Source of the DNA: a virus
Strand: one strand, 5' to 3'
DNA length: 23,325 bases
Virus record (IMG/VR): IMGVR_UViG_3300017956_000137
Location: 1-23,325 of that record
The position numbers were made by a program, and so were the translations under genes. Under the pieces are notes generated by a model. The model was not told where the DNA came from, ran no database searches, and was given only the letters and a program-made list of their open reading frames with translations. Positions 13,501 through 22,700 of the stretch are shown here, one piece after another. Within the stretch, counting starts at the first letter, position 1; each line of letters begins with the position of its first letter.

Positions 13501-15176
13501 GAACCTAATTCTGGACCAGCATAGACAGATTTTACATCAGACAAACCATAGTTTGTTACTGCAATTGCAACTCGATTATTTTCTACACCATTGAATATAA
13601 ATGGCTCATTCTCTAAGAATTGTCCGACCTGTTCATATACAGTAAGTGCAGTTCCTGCAGACACAGAACTTCTTAAGAATGCAGTTGCTCCACTGTATTT
13701 TCCTTTTACAAAGGTAGGGACAGGAAGCGTAATTGGCTCGTTTACAGTGATTCTGCTGAATGTCTGTACGTCATACAGAGCAAGATCCCATTGGTTTATA
13801 TCAGAATTTAATAATTCATATGAACCAGATTCCAGTGCAAAGTCATATACTCTAGCTACTCCAACTTCAATTCCAGGAGAAGACAGACTGTTTACACCTA
13901 CTCTCTCACTTCTAAGACTAACAACGTATGTATTTCCAAGACCAATTACAGGGTGTCCAGTCAGATTATTGACCTTTAGCAGAGAACCTGTGTTGTAATT
14001 AATCGACTGATTGGTTAATGTTCTGGATGTTCTTGGTTTGGGGACATCCAAATAAGTTGTACTTAAAGTTTCTACCTCATATCCCTTTACAAATGCCTTT
14101 CCTGAAGAAAGAACATAGTTAACAAGATTTTCGCTGACAGGAATTCCATTATACGTGAACTCACCTTCTTGATAGAGACCATTGTTGCCAATTCTATTGT
14201 TTAAGGTCTCTTTTAAAGAAACATCGAATGGAGTTACCGTATAGTCACCAGACTCAGCATAAGTTCTTCTTGCAAGTTCGTCTGCAATAATGCTGTATTG
14301 GGTATTCTTTATCTGAGATCTGAGTTGGCCCTCATTGATAACCGCCAACTCAACAAAGTTAGAATCATTAAAATCATCTAATGGTTTAGCAAAAAGAGAT
14401 AGTGATATTTTAAGTCTATCTGCACCTGGAGCAGCATAGTTATTAAATCCCTTTGAGTTATCAGTCAGACTTTCATCTTCGTCTGCATTAACAATTTCTT
14501 CTTGTATTCTAAGACCAACTCTAACACTAGGTCTGTTAGTATATTGACTTAGAATGATCGTTTCATCATCTACATTGACAAAATGTCCCCTAACAAAGTA
14601 AACGCCATTAACAATCGAAAATGCAGATCCCGTTGCTGTAGCATTTTCGGAAATAAGAGAAGCAAACGCTTCTCCTGCAGGAATAAATGGATTGTTTAAT
14701 GGACCAGTTAAGATATCATTATCGCAAGATAACAGTTCCCCATCAGTAAAATTCTTCTGGTCATTGTCTGATCCAGTAGAAAGATATGAAATATAAAGAG
14801 TTGTATTACCAGTTTCTGAATCTTCTGGTGCTAATACTTTCGAAACAATTGCAGTTACACCAGATACAAGACCAATAATTCTTCTACCAACAAGTTGATC
14901 GTAATAATATGATACTGGAATTCCCAGGTGATTGTTATTTAACTGGATACAAAAATAATCTTGAGAGTATGCAGTGTTTCCTGGGATAACTTTAGCACCT
15001 TCTTTGAAGAAGTGTTGACCAAATTTCTCAATTTGATTTTGGAGTATTGACTGTAAACCAGTCAGTTCCCTTGCTTGAACTGGATAACCTGGCTTAAAAA
15101 GAACCCTATAATAGTTGTCATTCGGATCAAAATCATCAAAATAAGGTGAGACGTTAAGGTTGGTAAGTTGAGCCAT
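7578..15176 (-). CDS. Giant DUF4815-type baseplate-associated structural protein, 2532 aa
   Basis: The N-terminus (LNVSPYFDDFD at 7-17, YYRVLFKPGYPVQARELTGL at 22-41, then FGQHFFKEGAKVIPG) fits the DUF4815 family of phage structural proteins. A central region has SVTPFLVSFWQASVALTP, GPVLWNSWETTW, a His/Arg-rich RNPRHIGHIHRPGQPG, and MRSRNVEFVIK then LYSFFDGVNVTKYCVPKLLE near residue 1440. Around residue 1710 comes AQSFQVEDETGVFLTSCDVF, a motif of marine T4-like virion proteins. The last ~130 residues form a beta-rich domain with FSDIRVFYAIGDKANFKPIF. GYT-type units lie near 9190 and 9330. By position it replaces T4 genes 9-12 and wac, so a baseplate rim or fibre-attachment role is likely. It starts 6 nt after gp8 without a visible ribosome site. 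The structural role is well supported; the exact T4 counterpart is not. Confidence 0.85.
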   Translation of the reverse strand: MAQLTNLNVSPYFDDFDPNDNYYRVLFKPGYPVQARELTGLQSILQNQIEKFGQHFFKEGAKVIPGNTAYSQDYFCIQLNNNHLGIPVSYYYDQLVGRRIIGLVSGVTAIVSKVLAPEDSETGNTTLYISYLSTGSDNDQKNFTDGELLSCDNDILTGPLNNPFIPAGEAFASLISENATATGSAFSIVNGVYFVRGHFVNVDDETIILSQYTNRPSVRVGLRIQEEIVNADEDESLTDNSKGFNNYAAPGADRLKISLSLFAKPLDDFNDSNFVELAVINEGQLRSQIKNTQYSIIADELARRTYAESGDYTVTPFDVSLKETLNNRIGNNGLYQEGEFTYNGIPVSENLVNYVLSSGKAFVKGYEVETLSTTYLDVPKPRTSRTLTNQSINYNTGSLLKVNNLTGHPVIGLGNTYVVSLRSERVGVNSLSSPGIEVGVARVYDFALESGSYELLNSDINQWDLALYDVQTFSRITVNEPITLPVPTFVKGKYSGATAFLRSSVSAGTALTVYEQVGQFLENEPFIFNGVENNRVAIAVTNYGLSDVKSVYAGPELGSVGFAKTFTADTIQSEFLNVGIATITPYNATTGRSVIRSTNPIFPGTIVKENDIVQYSGNSGNPEYNYARVVSVATTSIEVVGVTTVTGVAQGGLPTGANLSVTDLKVLTTSLLKSEDNTLYTPMPRNLISNVDLTDAAINIRRSYTVNISGNQLSSALVAGANETFLPFDEERYTLIRSNGKTEELTSDRFSYTSGSTVIQINNLGANDTGATLVATLKKIKPVAKIKRQNRVNSIIIDKSKTEGSGVGATTLNDGLLYGNYPYGTRVQDEDICLNVADVVKIHAIYESSDTSAPSAPKMILTALNGPTAKTSDLVIGERIVGDESGAVGTVAEKTSDSQIAYIPGNKLPFKEGESVSFGESKVQGVVAVLQTVSRDVTASYTFNNNQQGTFYDYSFIQRKKNVREPSKKLKVYFANGYFESSDTGDLLTKNSYDTFNYKREIQIIDGYRNTDIIDIRPKVSNYTVTLNSRSPLEFFGRRFDGSGNNVSNILASDESITTNYSYYLGRKDSIFLTKSGTFQVQYGEPSERPEKPVPIDDALEIATVELPAYLLHTSQASISFLNNKRYRMQDIRELETRIKNLEYYTSLSLLEQKTENLFIPDQAGLNKFKSGFFVDNFTSFVPQDENKQIRNSIDIQNQELRPSHYTNSIDLMVGPVEGVDPTADRRYLEPEGTGVKRSLDVITLDYTEKEWLKQTFATRTESVTPFLVSFWQASVALTPENDTWVDTARVEAKIINVEGNYSETMAQQARINNIDPQTGMGPVLWNSWETTWTGTDQQTVKKTRSETRNPRHIGHIHRPGQPGAIYGTRTITDFEDEYVETIQTGTSTRTGVRTVVTPQFDQTSQGDKVLSREVIQFMRSRNVEFVIKKTKPLTQLYSFFDGVNVTKYCVPKLLEIQMLSGVFQVGEKVIGTVRNAPIENNSAIPSIRFRVAQANHREGPYNAPSAIFTNNPYLSQIASTGLETYQGTPGTVQQTNANATILPSTYSSTTTVLNVDTFALSEQAQGDYYGWVETGMILVGETSGAQATISNVRLVSDLGATLIGSFYIPNPNIASNPRFNTGTKTFTVCNLSNNDQDNADTVGEDSYSASGTLETVQEQIISVRNAKIQQQRASESKAAARSLGMELVKSTVISTKSQQVQVGYYDPLAQSFQVEDETGVFLTSCDVFFQTKDDMGIPLTFQLRTMQNGTPTQKILPFSEVVVTPDQIVTSQNGTVPTRITFEAPVYLEGGGEYAITLASWSTKYRVFISRVGESDLVTDEFISNQPYLGSLFKSQNASTWEPSQWEDLKFILYRAEFVPEGQVQVYNPILSEGNGQVAKLMTDSVNLNSRRIRIGLTSSVTDGIGISTQLSLGNTVLQQETNATGNFVGSAGIATGSLSIVNSGIGYTPSLGSYTFSGIGLTNVTGSGKNITADVTIENGVAIAATVVTSGTGYQVGDVLGISTIGNSSVGRNARFSIVSIASTNEFILDNVQGNFVIAGAGKTVQYINNLGITTTLNASSGGGVQVDNIEVISDGLHIEVDHKNHGMYHELNRVTLSNVESDIIPTKLTLPYSADSTANITVDSTDNFDTFENVSVGTTYVGYLLIDNEIISYTGASGGVISGISRGIDGTLRKNYIAGTPVYKYEMGGVSLRRINKTHVLSDATVSNPITFDSYNIKLDMSSAGVARTDGVSFPQLYANQTKSSGGKEIRATQNMPFEIISPVIGNTTVQGTNLTAELRTTSGSSLNDGNGQGIQIPFIDQGFEPINLNRSNYLSSPRIIASRVNETNNTQIQALPGDRSLGLRLNLSTVDNRLSPMVDTQRMSAILVSNRVDNLISNYATDNRVNAFETDPSACQYLSKEINLQESASSIKVLLSAHINEFSDIRVFYAIGDKANFKPIFVPFPGYANLNEKGEVISLAESDGRPDTFISKVNSVGSFDSLDLDFKEYTFTVNNLPNFKSYRIKINLTSSDQTYPPRIKELRVITLA

Positions 15177-15182
15177 AGTTAA

Positions 15183-16733
15183 TTAGAACTGCAGTATAAT
15201 TTTAATGTCTTCTTTTTGACTGGAAGATCGTTTAATCGCTGGTCTATTATCAACGTAAATGATGTTTCCAGAATATTTTTTAACCTCTGGATTTGAAAGA
15301 CCGTTGGTAAAATTTTGTCCAAGGTAGTATGTCTTATTATTTATTGAGGTAGTAAAGCCACTAAAACTTGTACTAATTGATAAATTGACAGATCCACCTA
15401 CGATTGTCAAATTTCCCCCTGATGTTGGTGAAGATGTAAATCGTGTAAGATCAAATCCATACTGTGGATTTGTTTGTGCTGTTCCAACAGTATTAAATCC
15501 TGCGAGAGTTCTATCTTGCCAATACTTAAGAACACCAGTTGTTTGGTCGTAACTTACAACTTTACCAACTGCAGTAACACCTGTTCCTGTTGTTTGAGTA
15601 ACAAAGGAGTCTGCAGTAAATCTTGCAGAACTATATCCAACTCCAGCCAAACGCATTGCATAAACTGCACTTGCTTTTTCTGATGTTAATTTTGTAGATG
15701 ATCCGAATATTAAAGGATTCTCAATCAATCCAATTCTTGCAATTTCATTTCCAGTAATGAAATCTGGATTTTCTACGTCGTTTTCAATTCTCGCATACAT
15801 CAAAACGTTACTTGCACCGAGTTCTTTGTAGATGTCAGCACCGTGACCTCCAGAAGGAGTCATAATAACATCTAAAACTGGTTCAGTATCTGCATCTGGA
15901 ATTCCACCTGCACTTAAATCAACATTTCCAAAAGTATATCCAGATCCTTGGTTTGAAATGGTTATACTTTCAACTTTTTGGTCGTTATTGATTACAACGG
16001 TACATTCTGCTCCAGTACCATCTCCTTTAATAGGAACTCTGGTATATGTTCTGTTAGCAGTACCAACACCAACTCCTCTATCTTTGATAACAACAATTTT
16101 AACACTACCATCAACTGCATTTCCTTTCACTGCAGATGTTTCTGCATTATTATCCCAGTCCTTTGGAACAGGAATAAAGTCCACAGTATCAAACTTTACA
16201 ATTTCAGTTGGTTTGATAGTGTACAAATATTTCCAAATATAACCATCACCACTAGGACCAGCAGTTCTTGGCTCCAAATCAACAAACTTTGGTTCATCTA
16301 ATGATGGTTTACCGTCTGGAGTTTCTGGAGTTGTTCCATTCTGCAAACAAATATAGACTCTGTTGTCACTGTTAATTACATAATAGTTTGCAGAATATAA
16401 TGTTGTGCCACTAGAGTTTGGTGGAGTATTTGAAACACTATAGTCGTGTCTATAGTAATCATATGTTGTTCCAGAAGCCCAAATTCTCTTGGTTACAACT
16501 CTTTGAACATCATCGGGGGTTATTTTCTTAAGTGCAATAATAGTGTCCCAAGTATCCCACTCATTTGAAAAATTATCCGTAGGACTTGGAGGATCATCAT
16601 CCCAATCAGTTTGAATACTCGTTGGGTTAGGAAGTCCTATAAATGCATAGTATGAATTTATAGAAGTACTAACCCCGGCAGCGAAATTCTTCGCATTTAG
16701 TATTCTAATTTGATCAGTTATAATTGCAGTCAT
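15183..16733 (-). CDS. 8: Baseplate wedge protein gp8
   Basis: The 516-aa protein is longer than T4 gp8 (334 aa). The family is recognisable at several points: YAFIGLPNP near residue 29 (T4 has an ITFGR-like strand), NEWDTWDTIIALKKITPDDV and RVVTKRIW, YYVINSDNRVYICL, GDGYIWKYLYTIKPTEIVKF then IPVPKDW (about 162-193), and the end VKKYSGNIIYVDNRPAI then QKEDIKIILQF, which closely follows the T4 ending HSGEMIYMENRPPI and EEINILFTF. gp8 dimers are part of each of six baseplate wedges and bind gp10, gp7 and gp6 in T4. Extra length is mainly a middle insertion with a GSGYTFGNVDLSAGG unit (near 15935) and a second beta-rich stretch. A CATAAATA motif lies just upstream. Confidence 0.92.
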   Translation of the reverse strand: MTAIITDQIRILNAKNFAAGVSTSINSYYAFIGLPNPTSIQTDWDDDPPSPTDNFSNEWDTWDTIIALKKITPDDVQRVVTKRIWASGTTYDYYRHDYSVSNTPPNSSGTTLYSANYYVINSDNRVYICLQNGTTPETPDGKPSLDEPKFVDLEPRTAGPSGDGYIWKYLYTIKPTEIVKFDTVDFIPVPKDWDNNAETSAVKGNAVDGSVKIVVIKDRGVGVGTANRTYTRVPIKGDGTGAECTVVINNDQKVESITISNQGSGYTFGNVDLSAGGIPDADTEPVLDVIMTPSGGHGADIYKELGASNVLMYARIENDVENPDFITGNEIARIGLIENPLIFGSSTKLTSEKASAVYAMRLAGVGYSSARFTADSFVTQTTGTGVTAVGKVVSYDQTTGVLKYWQDRTLAGFNTVGTAQTNPQYGFDLTRFTSSPTSGGNLTIVGGSVNLSISTSFSGFTTSINNKTYYLGQNFTNGLSNPEVKKYSGNIIYVDNRPAIKRSSSQKEDIKIILQF

Positions 16734-16749
16734 TTTATTGTTTTAATTT

Positions 16750-16757
16750 TATTTATG
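16750..16757 (-). promoter_or_regulatory. T4-type late promoter motif for gp8, fused to the gp7-slot stop
   Basis: The minus strand reads CATAAATA and contains the TAA stop (16755-16753) of the giant gene before it. It lies 17 nt before the gp8 ATG, so the predicted leader is only about 10 nt. Confidence 0.6.
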
Positions 16758-19700
16758 TGCTGTAACCTTGATATCTTAAGCGATTGGTTCTTCTAATATA
16801 AGGTCCAGTTCCAATTCCAGAGAATCCATTAAGGGTTCTTGCTTCATAATTGTAGAATTTATTTCTCTCAGATAATTGAACCTTACCCCAACTGTACTCA
16901 CCATAGAAGTTACTAAATCCAAGTCCCGTTGGAAGAGTTGTGTTTGTAGAAATACTCACAGTAACTCTTGTGACTGTAGTAACACCAAATCCAATTGCTG
17001 AGGTAGTAGCAGTAGAAACTGCTGCTGCACGGTAAACATTATCAATAAATGTTGTACCAATTCCAATAATTCCAGTTTCCGGATTGTTTGTTTCATCCAA
17101 AGATGTTACACCGGACCCAACATTTGAGTTGAATACACAGAAATAATAACCTGTTTGAATTCCACTTGTAGAAGTATATGCAGTGATGTTGGAATCTCTG
17201 AGAACTGAGTTTTCAGGGATGACCAAATCAAGAACTAATCCAAGAGGTGCTTCAGAAGTTGAGGTTGTTCCAATTCCAGTAATGATACCAAAATCGCCCT
17301 CATAAGACACGATGGTATTCTTTTCTTCTGTTATTGTAGGTGGTGCAATTAAGATGATTGGAGACACCTGATTAGTGTATCCAAATCCAACTGTAGAACC
17401 AACAGAGATTGCAGAGATAGATCCGCCAATAGAGACAGTTGCAGTAGCAGTTGCTCTTGCAGTAGTTCCAAATCCAACTGGAGTTCCGATAACAATTTCT
17501 GGTGGATTTGTGGAAGTGTATCCAATACCGCCATTAGATATTACGAAGTTCTCAATTCCCCCACTGTCTGTTACATGAACAGTTGCAGCTGCACCTACCT
17601 TATCTATAGAGTAATTAACAAGAGTAATGTCTCTTTGGAAATCAAGACTGATTGCACTCTCATTCAGTGGATTGAAGAATGGTCTTACGCTATCAACGAA
17701 AACAACGGTTGATCCTATTCCGACAGTTTTGATAATATTTGCTGTTGGATAAATTTCAGATTCATAGAGTTCACGATTCTTATAAACGTAGTTGCCATTA
17801 ATAACCTTATCTTCAGTTTGCTTTCTCCAAGCAACAGGTCTATAAAGAGTGGAATTTTCACTTAAACCTGGTCCATAGTAAACATTAGTTGAAGAAGAAC
17901 TTGAAGAATTCAACTCCGTAACGACTCTTGTTGTTTGTTTTTGGAAACTCTTTTGACCCAAAGTTGGATGCCATCCGATTGTCAGATTGTCTCCAGTTTT
18001 TACTGTAGTAGTTACATCTTTATCCAAAACATCCGTTCCACTTGTTCCTCTATAGAAGAGGAATTTAAGGGTATCGCCTGTCTTTGGAGCCTCTTCAAAT
18101 GTGATGTTACTGCCACCACCGAAAGGACCTCTTCTATTTTCAATGAAGAAGTATGAAACTCCAGGAACCTGAAGAACATCATTAATAAAGACAAGTAAAA
18201 CGTCTTCAATATTGACAAGAGAACCAAGATCAGATTGTAAAGAAAGTTGAGAACCAGATCTTGTAATTGGGAAAGTTTTGCGTTTTCCATCAAAGAGATT
18301 TGAGAAATCATCTAATGGTTCAATTTCACCAAGAGTCCAACCAGAGAAGGAATCTGTGATAATATCAGTAATTTCAAGTTGGAACTCTCTGAATTCATTT
18401 CCAATTGGAGTTGTAGGAATTCCTGTTGCTCCACCAGTAGGAATAGTCAGAATGTGGTTGAGTCCATAACCATACCCAGAGTTTGTTAATGTAAAGTCAA
18501 TTACGCTAGATCCTTGTCCAACGGTAATAGAAACTCTTGCACCAGTTCCACCGCTACCAACAGAATCAGAACTGTATTGTAGTGGGATATGATGATATGG
18601 AAGAGGTGCATCAATGATAACCTTTGGTGGATTTGTTGTTGTGTATCCAGCACCTGGATTTGTTACTGCAATGCTTACAATATGACCATCGCTGATTGCA
18701 GCCGTACCAATAGAAGTAAGATTCAAAACACCTCTAGAAGATGTTGCAACACTTACATTTACAGTGGTTTGAATTCCAGATCTATATCCAGATCCACTGT
18801 TTCCAATTGAAATTGATGCAATTGTTCCAGCAACAGAAACTACTGCTGTTCCACCTGCAGAAACCAGAGGTTGATATCCAAGACCTGTGGTTCCTGCAAC
18901 AGAAACAATAACACCGCCAATGGGAACATCAAGATCATTTGGATTATATGTTGTTGTGCTTGCAGTTCCAGTAAAGGTTATTGATGTAATACCAGCATTT
19001 TCAGATAAGGTATAATCTCTGGTTACTCCAGGTCCTTGGAAAATGCCATTGATCAAAAGAATTCCATTAAATGTTGAGATTCCAATTAGGTTTGTGTTGC
19101 TTGAGGTTAATGTATAAGTATCTCTTGAACCAGAGAAGTTCTGAGAAATATCATCAAAGATGTAGTTCTTAGAATATGTTTCTGTAGAACTGCCAACAAC
19201 ACCGGATCTCATAAATGATCTTCCACTAAAGGATGAAGAAGAACTAATTCCCAAGAAATCTCTACGATCTGTTGGGCCAACACTTGTTCCAATTGGACTT
19301 CTACCAAATGGAGCGTCAAGGAAATTCAATGTACTTCCGACAATGTTATAATCACCTCTCAGTTTAGTTACGGTTTCTCCAGGAGTGTGACTTACAAGTG
19401 AAGTGCCTGCTAGAGCACGAGTAAGTTTGATAGCATTGGTGCTGCCAATACCAACACCCTGAATCTTCATAATTTCATTTCCAATCTTAACCGAATCTCC
19501 ACCAAAGAATGATGTAATTCCAGTAAAGAATGCAATATCTTGAGAGATTGAGAAACTATCGGATAATGTAGTGGTAACAGATGTTCCTACGATTGGAGTT
19601 TGAATCTGGTTATCAATTGAAATGAGAACCTTGTTATTCTGTTTTGTTGATGTAATGACGTGGGATGTTCCAATGCCAACAGAAGTGAATTGCAGCGCCA

Positions 19701-22700
19701 CTGGATTAACTCTCAGAGCGTTTTCAGCCGTCGCTGCAAGTTGAATCTTCTTCTCATCAATCTTAATTACATATGCAGTTTCTGGTAACTTGTCAGTTGA
19801 TCCCAGTCCAGGAATTGAAGTTGCAGCAATACCAATAGCATTGGTAGAGAAACCTGTTGTGCAAGAATAATTAACTTCTTCACCACTTACAAAGTAGTGA
19901 TTTGGTATGAATAATGAGCTTTCTGATGTGTCTACAACTCCAGAATTAGAACCATCAAATACTCTTAAGAAAATTGGTTCATCATTATGGGTTAAGAAGA
20001 AGTCCTTCTTAACTTCAACTTCAGTTCCTGTATAAACATTGAATCCATCTTCAACAGAAATATTATTAAGTTCAACATTTTCGGAGATATCCGATGCTTC
20101 TGTATCTCTTAGTGAATGCAAGAATGTCTTGACGTGAACATCAATTCCTGGATTTGGAGTAAAGGTTATCTCAGTTCTATCACCAGTTCTTGTTCCATCT
20201 ATAGTTCCGAGACTTGTAAAAGTCTCAATGTTTGCATATTCTGTCAGATAAACATCATCATCGTCATCCATCACAATCACTTCAGATAACTGATGCCTGT
20301 TATTGGTTGTATCAGAAACTTGAATTAAGCAATATCCACCATCAAACTCATTAGCGAAACTTGCAATACCGACAGCAGATGGTGATCCAGATGCACTAAT
20401 TGAAGTTGACTTAGCAGTCAAGCTACCAAAAGCAAGATTAATTGTTCCAATGCCAAGATAAGATTCTGTTGCAATACCTATTGTTATGGTATTGATAATA
20501 GTCGTTGTAATGCCAGGATCAGAATCAAAACTCAGAATTACATCTGATCCAGAGAGATATGCATTGTATGTTCCCAAACCTGTTGCCGAAAACTCATCTT
20601 GAGAGTGAATACTCAGTTGACCATATTGTAAGAGTTCAATTTCCGAGTTATCGTGAATAAGGTTTAATTCATCATATACAATTTGATCGTCGCTAGTTTC
20701 TGCAAGAACAAGAATTTTTGCTGATCTAAAGTTAGATGCTGTTGTTCCAATTCCAGAAAGAGTTGCTAAAGTAACAGTGCTGCCACCACCAACAGAAACA
20801 CTAGAAGATGCAAGACTTACAAGAGAACCAGTAAATCCTGTAGAATCACCTATGGTTGTACTTCCAATTGAAGATACAGCATCTTCAATTTGGTCCATAC
20901 TATATGACAGGGTTATGACGTTATAATTATTCAGTCTGAATTTTGTTGGATAGAATCTTAATACGCTGTCACTACCTTCAATAACAGAATCAAAAGATCC
21001 AAGGTCTAAAACGGACTCCAATCTTCCATACTGGTTTATCATAGATAATCCACGAATAGTATCACTAAGAGTGGTTACCATTAAGACTTGTCTTTCTTGA
21101 GTGAAAAGTCTATCCTTAACATAGGTGATATATTTTTGAAGTCTTGACTCGCCAAGAGTTCTTCTGAATACTTCGCCAAAAGGAGTCGCTCTTGGCTCAC
21201 TATTGAAGAGATAACTGATGTCATCAATTCTAAGAACTCTGTTTGAGATAGATTCTGTATAATCTGTCAGAATTCTTGTTGTAAAGTTAATTTCATCTGA
21301 GAAAGATACTTCACCGTTTGTAAGATAATTTTCGTGTACTAAGTCATAATTGAAATATGAATTTAGGTCATAGAAACTATCAAGTTTTACTGTAACACTT
21401 GTACCATCAATTGTAGATGGAGTCATCTTAACTGATGGTGTGGATTCTACTTGAAGGTCACTAAACTTCCTAAATCCACTGGTGTGGTTCAAACGACTTA
21501 CAACATTATTCCATTTTTCATAAGGAATTGAAGATTTAATAGAATATGAGAAGTTTTGATAATACTCGTTATCGTGTATCTTCTGTAATTGATTATTCAG
21601 GAAACCTGTAGTATATTCCCATCCATTTTCTGTGATAGAATAGAAATCCAGGTGATATCTAGAGTCAAAGAATATTCTTTCCTTGACTAAACCTTTAGCT
21701 CCTGTAATCGTTGACTTCAGTTCGGTGCCGACTTCAAAATCATCATCAGATTCAACAATCAAATACTTACTTGAAGGATCTAATGTATAAACAGTACCCT
21801 GTGATACTCCATCTGTTACAGTATCTAATTGTCTAAACTCAAACGTTTCTAAAGTTGGGTCAAATTGTGGGAAATAATGTGAAGGAACAATAATTCCAGA
21901 AGAATTACCTGCATCATAGAATCCAGGAGTTTCTCCATCACCCAAAACACTGGACATACTAAATGTAACAATACCAATTCCACTCAGATTCGGATGAACA
22001 CTCTTCACAGTAAACAATGTGTAGTCATAGTTTGCAGAGTTGTATCCAAGACCAGTTGATCCTACACCAACACTGGTATTTTCAACTAAAATCTTATCAT
22101 CAACTGCGAATGGAAAGTTGACGCTAAAGATATCTTTTAAAGTGACAGTAACATCCTTAGTTACAGAATCAAAAGTCATATTTGAGACTCTGATTCCATT
22201 TGAGTTCTGAACTGGGATAATAGATGGAGTTATATTTGATAAACTAAAGGTATTTCTAACAATTGTTAAAGTTTCCTTATTAAATTCATATCTCAGATCA
22301 ATATCTTCAATTGGTTTTTTGGTTCTACCATCAACAACGACCAATTTTGGTTCGACACTGTAATTCCTACCAAATGAAGTTACTCCTACTCTGGAGAATC
22401 CTGCAAGTTGCTCAATTCTAAGAACCTGGGGTATCTTTGCATCTGGGCTTAAAGTTTTATCTGCAGGATAGTCAAATCCAATATTCTGTATTGTTACCTT
22501 TTCAATTTTACCAATCGACTTACTTGATGCCTCCAAGATTGCTCCAGTTCCAACATCAGAGAAAACTGTAGTAATTCCAGGTACTTTTGTATAACCCTTT
22601 CCTCTATCACTCAAGATAACTCTTGTGATCGCTCCATATGCAGTAGTAGAATCGGTTTGATACTCAATTGTAGAACTTGCAGAGTTGTATATTGTATTTT

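Noticed and set aside
13591-13998. Plus-strand open frame of 135 codons
   Set aside because: It is fully antisense to the DUF4815 gene; long antisense frames are expected from its codon use and no start signal is visible.
15334-15342. ATAAATA motif inside gp8
   Set aside because: It lies in the middle of gp8 coding for Asn-Asn-Lys, with no gene start downstream within 150 nt. Treated as chance in AT-rich DNA.
15478-16301. Several plus-strand frames with Cys- or hydrophobic-rich translations over gp8
   Set aside because: They overlap each other and gp8 in antisense. The apparent membrane-like stretches come from reversed Val/Thr/Asn codons.
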